Source: Evernia prunastri (Eukaryota > Ascomycota > Lecanoromycetes > Lecanorales > Parmeliaceae). Taken from it: a stretch of DNA of 64,000 nt. Positions 43,804-54,100 of the stretch are shown here, in pieces (the stretch's first letter is position 1; each line of letters opens with the position of its first letter). The stretch is from NCBI GenBank assembly GCA_003184365.1, contig NKYR01000056.1:164813-228812 (forward strand), in the 5' to 3' direction. The notes beneath the pieces were generated by a model. That model was not told the origin of the DNA. It worked only from the letters and a program-made list of their open reading frames with translations, and made no database searches. The position numbers were made by a program, and so were the translations under genes.

Positions 43804-43972
43804 CTATTGATAGATTGATTATGTAATCTCGCATAGTTGGCCCACTAAGCGTCTAACTGCAGGGTAGTATGAGTAAATCAATCAATCAATCAACCCTGAG
43901 GCAACGGAAGTCTCGTGTGCGATGTTGATTTGAAACGTACAGAGTGACATGGGAACAACCTACAGCAATGAA
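43804..43972. repeat. Right copy of sequence duplicated across the assembly gap
   Basis: 169 bases matching 43617-43789 apart from one ATCA unit. The LINE tail and flank therefore appear twice in the assembly. Confidence 0.95.
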
Positions 43973-44245
43973 TACGATGGCCTACGATATCGAAGTACAA
44001 CGAACAGGCAACGGAAGTCTCGTGTGTACTATTCGTATCAGGATGGTTGGCCAAGAGCAAGAGACCCTGAGTGGAAGACGAAGCCTACGGCAACGCATAC
44101 GATGGCTCGACCCTTGAATTATGACGAGCAAGACACCTACCCTGCAGTGATCAGAAGGACTGGTAATGAAGAAAATGATCTTGAACAGCTCAAGCGCTTC
44201 TCAAGACGCGGTGGACCAAGCCTTGGCGACCTTACTCTAGGCTAG
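43949..44245 (+). CDS. Short hypothetical frame beside the LINE insertion
   Basis: A 98-residue frame, MGTTYSNEYDGLRYRSTTN..., rich in Arg, Tyr, Asp and Thr, ending LKRFSRRGGPSLGDLTLG. I recognise no family. It looks like the tail of a larger protein cut off by the LINE and the gap, since its start lies inside the duplicated segment. A 21-base word in it (44006-44026) also occurs at 43910-43930, directly after the LINE tail. Confidence 0.3.
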   Translation: MGTTYSNEYDGLRYRSTTNRQRKSRVYYSYQDGWPRARDPEWKTKPTATHTMARPLNYDEQDTYPAVIRRTGNEENDLEQLKRFSRRGGPSLGDLTLG

Positions 44246-44417
44246 TAAAGAGGTCATACATGTGGATCTGTAATGTGTTCATGTCCATATTTTTGATAGG
44301 CTGCCTAATTTCGGGCGCCGCCGAAGCCACGTTGCTCGAATTCACTGAGCTGGTTGCGGTGAGGGTGATGCGCTGGTGGTAAATTCGTTCGGCTGGCTCT
44401 GCTTCGATGCTTTGTGG

Positions 44418-46620
44418 TTACGGGGGTGCAGCAATCTGACACAGAATATCGGACAGTATGACCTTCTGCCGCTTGAGACGTGGACTGTGTCCATTATCTG
44501 TAGGTTTGGAAGAGACAGACACCTGAGCTGAAGAATCCGAGAGGATGTGGTTTAGCGGGTTGAGTTGATACTCTGGTGTGCAATAGCACTGTCGGCCTGG
44601 AGATGCAGTGGTCCCCATGAAATCATAAATACTGGTTGTAAAAATAGAAGTAGAGTTGCTGGTATATCTAGTTGTTCCAACATGGAATGATTATTCCATA
44701 TATTTACTTTTGATGCATTTCTGGTGTCACTGTAGACTGTAACGCCTCTCATCTTAACAATCAAAAGCCAAACCCTGCCATATGTGGCTGCCAGCTTTCC
44801 GTAGGTTTCCCGCTGCAACAAAGACTGATCCAACAACTGGTCATCTCGCTTTTGTGCCAGAAACCTGCTCTGAGCATGTCGGATATCTTGTGACCCCGGC
44901 GACGCCGCGCCATCTTGCTCTGCAACTCGTGAAGCTTCTCGCGCAACCCTGTAAGTGATTGATTGCCCTTATGACTATTATCGATTCGGTGCGGCTTCTC
45001 TGCAGCCCTTTTTTCGGATGCGCTTGCTTGCGTATCATTTGAATTAGGCCGTCTGTCTGGAGTCGCTTGAAGTCTCCAGTATCCGAAAAGTCTGAATCAG
45101 CATCAAAACTAATGTCGAGCGCATCATTAATGTCCTATCCTTTCGTAATGAGAGGCCATCAGAATGGCATCTTCACGTCGGTCGTCTGTTCGTCTACTTG
45201 AAGAATCATTTCCATGCAAGCCATTGTTAAGCCATCGATCCTTGTCTTTGATTTCGACGCCTGCGCTGCGTACGCATCTTCCTGTGCCTATGCTTTTACG
45301 ATCTCTTCCCGTGTGTTCTTTAAGTCGGCTTTCATTGACTGATATTCTACATCCTCCACTAGTCTCCTCTCCATCTCGGTAACACTTCCTTTATCGATTT
45401 GGGTGAGGACAATAGTAACTCTGGTTTGGTCAGACACGCAACGGTTTCTGACATAGCTAGATGTACTTATCATATTCTTCCTTCATCGCTTCGCGCCAAA
45501 GGATGTCTGACACGTGCTTGGCAAGGAAACCCTCGTAGCGTCGACGAATATCAGATGGTTAGTGCACTGTACCTTGTAAGGCTGTGCGATATTTGCACGG
45601 GCCGGGTTTGTGTCCTGCTGGTGTCACAACCCCTTGATCAACGTTGGTCGGAAATGAAAGTACCAAAGTGCCAGGAATATCCACGAGTATAAGGCCGTGC
45701 TTTAGAATGTCCGCCTTGACATCGATTCTGCGAGCGTCAGACCCATGAAAGATGGCGAGGGAGATGGTGGTGCTACGTACTTGGTTCCCGTGACGAGAGG
45801 CTAGGGGTCCATGCTTATTCTGCTTTGAAGAGCAGCGCTCTCCATGAAGGGATATACCTTCGTCGTGAAATCCTGCGCCCTTTCCCACTCTACTCTGAGT
45901 CCATTTTGGTTGATGAAATCAATGATTTCATTGCTCGTGTCCCAATTGTGGAGCTCCTGAGATAAATCCGCGCTTGATGGAAAATCGTCGAGTCTGAGCC
46001 GTGGATACAATCATACAGCTTCCCCCTCGCCATTTTCTCGGCATCCCCCATCTCCTCACTATAGCCATCTTCACGTGGTATACAGAGGCCTTAAATGAGC
46101 ATCTTCCGTTCCGCGTCAAATTCTTTCCGCGTCAAGATTGCTATCGTCGCCTTTTAATGATCCACGTCTGTCCATGTAAGCTCAATTGCACATGCTGTAT
46201 ATGCGTTGGCATCTGATGTTGGTAGGTCGATACGATACAGGATTAGTGTCTTGATTGCAGTGTCTATAGCAGAGAGCTTAGACCGCCAGCATGTCAACAG
46301 CGGGCGGTGTAGGACTCACTCTTGCCTGAGCCAAAAGTACCGATGACTCCAATTTTAGTCTTGGGCTTCGTGGCTATTGCAGTCAAGATTTTGTCTGCCG
46401 ACTGATGTTAACTCATTGAGCCCATGAAGTGGCGCATTATCTTACAGATCAAGCTTGAGACCGAGAATTAATTTGACTTCGCTCGATTCCACTCTCGCTA
46501 CTTCCATCCGCATTTGCTTGACGACTTGACTACTTTTAGCTAGCTGAGATTCTAGATAGGCAGCGACGTCGTCACTGCTAACGATGCTATTGTCCGTTAT
46601 CATGTCAGCTGCAGACGGAG
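44418..46620 (-). pseudogene. Decayed dynamin-like large GTPase (SLIP-GC type)
   Basis: No long frame survives, but the GTPase motifs occur in the right order on the minus strand. They are: P-loop KIGVIGTFGSGKS (46321-46360), a G2-like block LPTSDANAYTACAIELT (about 46178-46226) followed by IAILTRKEFDAE, G3 VKADILKHGLILVDIPG (about 45670-45710), and G4 TRVTIVLTQIDK (about 45395-45425). Downstream pieces are charged and helical. This order matches the fungal proteins related to nuclear GTPase SLIP-GC, a dynamin-like family that is expanded and poorly understood in fungi. Frames switch several times, with stops between motifs, more than introns can explain, so I call it a pseudogene. Related sequence recurs beyond the copia element at about 48512-48578. 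Confidence 0.65.
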
Positions 46621-46635
46621 GCGAGGATCCGATTT

Positions 46636-46777
46636 TGTTGAATGGAGTCCTTGATTAGGAACTATCTAGGGGGCAAGACGCCCTTATGTACATGAGAATG
46701 GCACTAGGGATGTACCACCCCTGTAAATGGGTGGCTGGGCAGCTTGGGAATGATGTCGTTTGCTATTGCTCACAACA
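46636..46777 (-). repeat. 3' LTR of the copia element
   Basis: 142 bases, with ends TGTTG and CAACA. On the minus strand it follows directly after the purine run ATTGAGGGGAG (46778-46788), the plus-strand primer site. Confidence 0.8.
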
Positions 46778-48476
46778 CTCCCCTCAATGAGAACGTCTTA
46801 CTGCTTGCCTAGACAGTCTCCAGACCAAGTTCTTTTAGAAACTTGGTAAATGCCTCACCAGCTAATGGCTTAGTTAGACCGTCGGCAATCTCTTCGTTTG
46901 TGGGGACGAAGGCGAGCTTGATGAGTCCTTCAATTACCTTCCCTCTCAAATGTGGTACCGAATCTTAATGTGTTTGGTCCTGCCATGATGCATTGGGTTT
47001 TCTGCAAGGGCGATGGCGCTTTTGTTGTCGGCTTGGATGGTCACTTGTTGGGGGCCTCCATAGCCAAATTCGTTGAGGAGTCGGCGCATCCAGAGGGCTT
47101 CTTTAGCTGCTTCTGATGCTGCCATGTATTCTGCTTCACAGCTGGAGAGGGCGATCGTATTTTGCGCTTAGAACTCCAGCTGATTGCCGCACCACCGAGT
47201 TTGTATAATTAGCCTCCAGTCGATTTCGATCATTGTCCCGTGCCCAGTTTGCGTCCGTGTAGCCTAGAAGTTCCTCGTTCCGATATACGGGTCCAAGGTT
47301 TGGGTTTGGATGGATTTCCGGGCTTCCCGTCCAACAGAGCTGAGGATTCAACCTTTGACAGTGGCTTGGCCTGCTATCAATGCCCTTTTGTTGTCACGGT
47401 TAGCAGTAGCGGCTTGAGTACCGTGGGCTTCTCCAGGGGGCGTGTCGCTTTCGATGACAGCAGTGCAATTGATGATTTGAATGGCCGTGACGATGTCGCT
47501 GAGACATGGTTGGAAGTCGTGGTTTCCCTCAAGCTTAGGCGTATCCTTGAGGAAAGAATGAGCATTGCTGATAAGCGCACTGGTAGGGGCTTCAGAGTCC
47601 ATTGTAGAGTGTTTGCGTTTGCGTGAGGAGGACTTGGAGTGCCTGGCTCTGGATGCTGTGTAGGTGGAGTACTCAAGTTCTGATACAGAGCTTGATGTCT
47701 GTTCCGGGGTTCTTATGCCCTTCACAGGCATCCCAGCCTTCGCGTCCCCGGCTTTTGTGTTCTCAGCCTCTACCGAGGCTCCAGCCCCCGTGAGGGTGAC
47801 CATATCCGAGCCATCTTTTTCCGATGAGCCTGACTTCTGCTCATCCGTTGCCGAGCCGTCCTCTGAACTCTCTTCGGGTTCCGAATCGGCGGGAGGCGGG
47901 AGAGTGGCTGAAAAGGTTGGTATTTTTGGGGAGGCGGGCTCCCTTGAGAGTTGACAGGGTAGGCTTCTGTCTGTCGTAGGGGCTTGTTGCGAGCGTTTTG
48001 CCATGACTGCAGGCGTATTAGCAATAGATATTGAAGCTTTGAGTTGATGGAAGGGATTTCTCGGCAATGGCAGCGGTAATTTCGCGATATCTGTGCCAAC
48101 GGTGTGATACCTATGTAAGGGAGGGATCACAAATTGTCCAATTTTGCTCTGTGACAACGTTGGATGCCTAAGCGGTTAGCGGTCTTGGCAACCGGTTCGA
48201 GCGGGGAGTAAGAAGTCGGTTTTTGTAGAGTCCAATCTCCCCTTGCGAGTGCCATTCAGTATCCCTTTGCAGGTAAGAGGTCATTTGTAGACCTCTTTGG
48301 ACACCAGTCTCATCTCATTTTCGATTCTGTACCTTGGGGCGTGGGTACCGATGGCAAGGAGCATAGTGTATGCATCGGAATGTGGATCCCGGAGGGACAA
48401 AAATGTGATATTATGGAATGTCACATAAAGCGAATTGAGGTGAGGACACATGCAAGTAACGAGGTTCAATAGGTGA

Positions 48477-48494
48477 GCTGCCGGGCTCATAATC
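48477..48494 (-). other. Half-tRNA primer binding site of the copia element
   Basis: On the plus strand GCCGGGCTCATAATC resembles the anticodon arm of eukaryotic initiator methionine tRNA (GGGCTCATAACCC). It lies directly beside the LTR edge at 48495. Some copia elements prime from a cleaved initiator tRNA at this very region. Confidence 0.6.
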
Positions 48495-48511
48495 TGTTGA
48501 ATGGAATCCTT

Positions 48512-48788
48512 TAACTCCTTGAGCCCATGAAGTGGCGCATGATGTTACAGACCAAGCTTGAGACCGAGGATTACTTTGAGGAGACACGGTTCTAGCTTAG
48601 CAATAATGTCCACAGAGACTTAGACCGATGTGATATTTATGTGTAGGAGGATAGCAGAGGTGAGGGAAAGGGTTGTGGAGGATGAGGTGGTGTTCTCACT
48701 TCACTTTTCATAGGATCAATCTCACTTCACTTTAGACAATTTCCAAACACGTCAGATTTCAATCTTTATAAGCAAGCCTGACAATCTC
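48512..48788. other. Flank between copia element and aminotransferase-like gene
   Basis: It begins with about 67 bases that match 46409-46476 (part of the GTPase pseudogene, end of an exon plus intron) at roughly 90 percent. It then becomes unique, with two TCTCACTTCACTTT repeats at about 48695 and 48720 and a TTATAAG word at 48767, a possible TATA box for the gene at 49130. Confidence 0.5.
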
Positions 48789-49129
48789 TTGACTACACAT
48801 ATTCCGTCGGGGTGCAGCCACATCAGCCCGCAACAATCGAGCTCTTTGGTGGAAATAGTCTCGAACTCACACAGCTCTCCAGATCTATATGATTTCTCAC
48901 TTCACACTGACTCCCGAGGGAAGTTTCACTTATATGTGAGATATTCATCTATAGAAGAATTAGCCAAGTCACTCCATCGTAAGCTACCTCATGTGAATAC
49001 ACGTCACTATCTTCACAAGGGCTGTGACACCAACCTATTCATTCTGCCTTTAGATGCTCCAAATTCTCTTCCTCTGCTTTCTCAGAATATCAGAGCCCAC
49101 TTGACCAAATACAAATCTTTACTCTAACC

Positions 49130-50830
49130 ATGGCGAATCAATACGCCAACGACCCATGTTGCTCACACTGCGGAATTCAGCGTGAGGAGTTCAATAAAGA
49201 GCATCCGGTGTCACAGGGGTTCTTCGCCAAACATTGCAATCTTTGCCTCGGGAATGATGCGTCTGGGAAGCCGATTAGTCACGACCAATGCCTCTACTGC
49301 CCCAAGAAGATGGCTTCCAAGTCGATTGATGCGGTGTATGGCCATTACAAAGGCCATGGCTGCCTCATCAAGCGAGATCATACCACCCGTGATGTTCATC
49401 GCGAACGCAACCCAGAGCATTATCCGGATTTGGATTTGAATCAGAGTTACGGCCTCATGCTTACACGGCAGCACGTCTGCAGGGAAAGCCCTGATGAGAG
49501 GATTGCCGCCTACTGGAATAATTTTGTTCAGGTCCCTTCATCAATATCCTACAACATGCGTGATATACGTGACGGTTATCGTGAAGCATTCTCTGAATTC
49601 TTCCAAATGGGCCCCATCTTATTACACGATCACGTTGGTGACGCATCGAATCCGCTTTTGTTAGGAAGCCTCATTGCCTATCTGGGAAATATTAGCCCAG
49701 AGACAGAAGGAAAGAAAACATTTGTTAATCCTCTTATGCTCGGGTCAGAAGCTAGGGAAAATCCTCAGGTTGCAATAATGGAAGGTTCGTACGGCGCGGG
49801 CTATGGACCACTGGCGTATAACACTCTCTGTCCCTTCATGTCAGATGATGCATGTGGCCCAAAGCCAATTACTGTGCACATCGACTCGTCATGGAATGAG
49901 AGGCAGATTAAGAAGCAGATTGAGAGGCAGATCGGTGATGCAAAGACTCATGATTGTATCGCTCTAATAGTGGAGATTTTACGGTCGAAGGATGGATGGG
50001 TTATGGACCCGAATGTATGGAAAGCAACTGTGTCGGCATGCAAAAAGCATCAGATGGTCTTGATAGTTGATGAGACTTTGACCGCCATTAGGTGTGGTGC
50101 TCCATTTGCCCATCAACTTAACAAATTTCGAATCCACGGACGCCCAGATCTGGTACTCTTCGGAAAAGGAATTCGAACAAGCGGTGTGGCTATTGATTGG
50201 AAAGGGATCAACATCCAGCAGCTCCAGCAAGATACGATCGAGAAACAAGTCGGGGTAATTACTCTTTGGCAAGCCCGCTTCACAGAAACCGCCACTCCAG
50301 AGGTCTTGCTTCAATCATGGGGTACGATCTCATTGGCACGACAGCAGAACTGGCCACAGCGAGCTATTGCAATCGGTCAGACGCTGCGTAACGTTCTCAT
50401 CGAGTCGGGAGTCCAACGAGAATCGATTTCGGGTCTTCACAGCTTCATCTGGCTACGACGCGGTGATCGCGCAGTGGCTTCATTAGGGGTTATGCTAGCC
50501 TATGCGGGCAAAGACTATGCTCGCTGGCTTCCTCTTATGGATGAAGTGATGACGTCGGAAGCGGAGCTGAATATGAAAGTCTTTGGCCTTGGTAGTCGGT
50601 CTCATCGAAGGCAGTTGGCGGACTTCATGGTAAAGAAGGGTTGGTGGCATGGATATTGCTCTCGGTGCGGGGACGAAATGGAGACTGGAGAGGACAGGGA
50701 AGGGGTACACAAGAGGTGCATATCTTGTTTTGCGAGGCCATGTGCGAGTTGCGAGCCAGGCGATCATCTCTGCCCGATGGAGGTGGACGGATGGTCAATT
50801 GACAGTACTAGTGTCAGCCCAAACAAATGA
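49130..50830 (+). CDS. Class III aminotransferase-like protein with cysteine-rich N- and C-terminal modules
   Basis: Intact single-exon frame of 566 residues; ATG sits in a good context (ACCATGG). Residues 10-85 hold CCSHC, CNLC, CLYC and a later H...H..C, a probable zinc-binding module. The centre (about 110-480) follows the PLP fold I class III pattern: GSYGAGYGPLAYN where these enzymes have their glycine/histidine loop, then IALIVEILRSKDGWVMDP, VLIVDETLTAIRCGAPFAHQ with Asp about residue 314, and PDLVLFGKGIRTSG with the candidate Schiff-base Lys about 346. Residues about 505-548 again contain CSRC, CISC, CASC and C. The usual class III signature around the Lys is loosely kept, so activity is uncertain. 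I know no protein with this arrangement. It lies between decayed retrotransposons but shows no stop or frameshift. Confidence 0.75.
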   Translation: MANQYANDPCCSHCGIQREEFNKEHPVSQGFFAKHCNLCLGNDASGKPISHDQCLYCPKKMASKSIDAVYGHYKGHGCLIKRDHTTRDVHRERNPEHYPDLDLNQSYGLMLTRQHVCRESPDERIAAYWNNFVQVPSSISYNMRDIRDGYREAFSEFFQMGPILLHDHVGDASNPLLLGSLIAYLGNISPETEGKKTFVNPLMLGSEARENPQVAIMEGSYGAGYGPLAYNTLCPFMSDDACGPKPITVHIDSSWNERQIKKQIERQIGDAKTHDCIALIVEILRSKDGWVMDPNVWKATVSACKKHQMVLIVDETLTAIRCGAPFAHQLNKFRIHGRPDLVLFGKGIRTSGVAIDWKGINIQQLQQDTIEKQVGVITLWQARFTETATPEVLLQSWGTISLARQQNWPQRAIAIGQTLRNVLIESGVQRESISGLHSFIWLRRGDRAVASLGVMLAYAGKDYARWLPLMDEVMTSEAELNMKVFGLGSRSHRRQLADFMVKKGWWHGYCSRCGDEMETGEDREGVHKRCISCFARPCASCEPGDHLCPMEVDGWSIDSTSVSPNK

Positions 50831-51139
50831 CCTTGAGATTATCGCCTCTTCATCTTTAACGCCTGTTGGCTGACGGCTTCCTATGGATCTTGAAGGCAAG
50901 ATGGCTCTTGATATAGACTGTATTCGGTCATACACGGAGAAGCCTGCTCTGGGGCTAGCTGTGTGGCACCGGGCTTGTCTAGCATGTACTTAGTCAGCAC
51001 GAGGAGATTTTCGTGCAGGATTCTTCTTCTTCCAGAGAATAGAGTAACATCATTTCATCACTCTATCCACCAAGAACCGTACCTTCATTTTTAGCAAGCA
51101 ACTCCCTCAAAAAGAATAGCCTGCTCTCATAGCAAAGGA
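50831..51139. other. Spacer between aminotransferase-like gene and gypsy element
   Basis: About 310 bases that may contain the gene's 3' end and the leader of the gypsy element. I see no LTR in them. Confidence 0.4.
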
Positions 51140-54100
51140 ATGTCAATTCCTGAGCACGCTCTTCTGCTACCCCAAAATCCTCCCTCACCGAAGCTCGAAA
51201 TTGCAGCCGCTGCCGTCACCAACACCCTGGCGAGCAGAAGCCTGCTCGAGGACTTAGCATACTATTGTGGGCTCAACTGTCCGGATCTCACACGTCCGCC
51301 CTTTCAGCAAGCCTCCTCCTCGTACGCTGGAGATCTCAAGAAAACGCCTCGTCGCCAGTGCAAGAAAGCCCGAGCAATCGCATACCCCTTGAACTCACCC
51401 AAGCAAGCTCACTGAGCTCTTCCTCCCACGAGAGTACGTCTGCTTCAGCTCAATCAGAATCCCCCTCCGATACTACCCAAGCACCCACCATCACCTACCA
51501 GCAGACAGGCCCAACCTTTGCTCTCACCGACACGTTCTCAGGCACTACCATACCAGCCTCGAGATGGCTCATCAAATTCAACCATGAGATGAAGGGTACC
51601 GCTCAGCCGACGGGACCATCCCATCAGACCTGTACCTGGAATCCCTCAACATGCTCCTCGCGGATGACGCCGCTGACTGGGCCGAGTCTCATCCTGATGC
51701 CATTCGTATACTAGCGGATCAGGCTCCTACAAAAGCAACAGTCGAGAACTTTCGTGCTCTCCTCTGTGAGAGGTTTCCTCTAAAGACTGCGGAAATTACT
51801 CCAGTCTCCTTCGACGTTGAACTCGCGGAACTACACAAGGAGCCTGACGAGTCGCTTTCGGCCTTCTACAAGAGAGTAGGTAGTCTCATGCAGAGAATCG
51901 GCGCCAAAGATAGGCCTAACTCCACTCCCAGCTCCACGCCTTTCACACTCCTGGAGTCAGCTATGCTTGACACCATTCTTCGAGCATTCCTCTGAGGCTT
52001 GAACGATCAAGACGTCCGCGAGGAAGCTACCCGAGGAATGGCATCTCAAGACCGTTCCCTTCGGAATCTCTACACCTTTGCTGGAGAAGGGCGCCGTCCT
52101 TCCTACCAATATGAGGTACCTTCCGGTCCTGCACCCCCTGTGCTTGCTCAAAACCCCAACAAGGCCAATGCGAGAAGACCTGATAGCACAAATCTTACAA
52201 ATCGCTTCCGCAATTTCCAAACTACACCCAAGAATCATTCTGACAAGTCAGAATCAAACAACCCTTAGATCAATGGAAGTAGGCAATGGTCCATGGACAA
52301 GGATGGGCGTCTATGCATCAAGTGTGGTCACCTAGGCCATATCTCGAAGGACTGCAGTGACGCTGTGCTTCCTGCTTGGGCACAATCATATCTCAAGGAG
52401 ATCGTTTTCGAAATTCCAGCCCAGGTGAACTTTGCATCTGCTAGCTTTGGTGAATTTGATGGGAATGTTCATGCCTACTGCTCGAGACCTCATTCTACCC
52501 TCTCTCAGCTTACGCTCCAAATTTCTTCGGTCTCATCGCCGGTGATGAATGGTGCTTTGCCCTGTTTATCTAGTCACTCGGTCCACTACGGTGTAGCAGG
52601 TCTCTCCTTGCAGCAGCAGTCCCTGGAGTCTCAAGCTGTTGATGCCAACTATGGAGAAAGCTCAGGAGTCAACAAGAGACCTCGCGTGGAAGAGGAAGCA
52701 GAATCTTCACAGCAAGCTTCCCAACATCGCCAGGAGAAGCAACCGGAAAAGCGAGACCAGGCTCCGCAAAAACCTACTCCTACTGCTTCACAGTTCATTC
52801 CTCAGCAATTCATTCCGCAGCAGCATCCTCCCGGTGCTACCCAAGCACCTCAGGCACAAGAAGAACGCCAGAAGCGCAAAGGGAAGAAGCGAGCAGGAAA
52901 GAATGTCGAACCTCAGCCCTCGGTAGGCATGTTCAACGATCTCGCTGGGAAGTACGATTCGTCTGTATCGATTCGTCATATTCTCCAGAACAACAAAGTT
53001 GACTTGTCCTAGATCGATCTCATAGTATAATCAACGGCCGTATGTCGAGAACTCAAACGTCTTTGCACCCGAGTATCTACTACTTCTCAAGCCCAAGTCC
53101 CACAAGTGCTGCCACTCAATCCCTTTGCTCAGTCGCCCCGGCTTCACAGTAGGCACCCCAACAATTTCCACAGCCCAATGCCTGCTACAATACCACAATT
53201 CTTCCAGCCGATGCCACGGCAAGTTCCTTAGCAAGTTCCTTAGGTACCTCTACAAGCACAGCAACAGCAAAATATACCCAACCTTCCCAGTCTTCCGCTG
53301 ACACGGTCTCGAGTACTTCTGCTGCCGCTACAGAAGCGGAGCGTCACACCAGATTCTTATAGTGCTATAATCGGTCTTGACCAGGTCTTCCAAATTTCTT
53401 GGCAACATCTTCAAGCCTGATGGATCCACGATCACCCTTGGCAAGAAATGCACCCCAAGCAGACCAGGGATCTGACATGAATGCAATCTGTGCTGATCTT
53501 GTTCGATACTTGGGTCTACAGCTACAGCCACTGGAAAAAGTCGGCTTCAAAGGCCTCTCTATGCGGACAGCTGATCATCGCGAATCTGTCTTGCAGCACT
53601 GGGTATGGTTACGCCTAGCCGTGGAAGGAATTGTTCGTGACATTCGGTGCTTCGTAGCGCCTGAGCTACCCCATACTATCGCTGCGGGACACACGGAATA
53701 TCTCAGTTTGATTCTCGGCCTGCCCTGGCTTTACTCGGTGGATGCTCACATTTCTATTCGACAGTCCCGTTTTATGATTGGTGATACTACGATAGGGGAG
53801 ACCGTCCGTGCTGTGGGCCACGGATCTCATTGACCTACCTTGCACCGATCTCATCATTCACCGAGTTCGCATTAAGCCTGATACCAAGCCAGCTTGCAAC
53901 ACCGTTCAGAAAAGGGGGCCAGCACATACCGAGTGGTGACTCCGTAAGGTCATCAATGATGGAATTCCGGGAGTCTATGAAATTACTCAAGCAGCCAATG
54001 ATAGACTACCGCAATGGAAAGCTCGGGCAGTCGTCGTTGACAAAGTCGAGAATCCCAAGCGTGAGAAGAAGCCTCGGATTACCTTTGACTATTCCAGGGC

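Larger units (their letters stand above)
46636..48511 (-). mobile_element. Internally deleted Ty1/copia retrotransposon
   Basis: Read on the minus strand: the inner edge of a 5' LTR (48495-48511, TGTTGAATGG..), a primer site beside it, and a leader. Then comes a gag-like frame (48157 to 47348) with a Ser/Lys-rich start and KLEGNHDFQPCLSDIVTAIQ. An abrupt join at about 47350 leads to the end of pol: LLGYTDANWARDNDRNR, SSCEAEYMAASEAAKEALWMRRLL and VTIQADNKSAIALAENP..RTKHIKIRYH (RNase H), ending in the stop at about 46809. Next come a polypurine tract and the 3' LTR (46636-46777). Protease, integrase and reverse transcriptase are missing, and a one-base shift follows the RYH block. The element cannot move by itself. 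Confidence 0.82.

Noticed and set aside
48165..48204. Sequence with tRNA-like A box (TGCCTAAGCGG) and B box (GGTTCGAGCGG) followed by a T run
   Set aside because: The boxes are only about 19 bases apart, too close for a tRNA, and no cloverleaf can be drawn. It lies in the leader of the copia element. A SINE head is possible but not supported by a second copy here.
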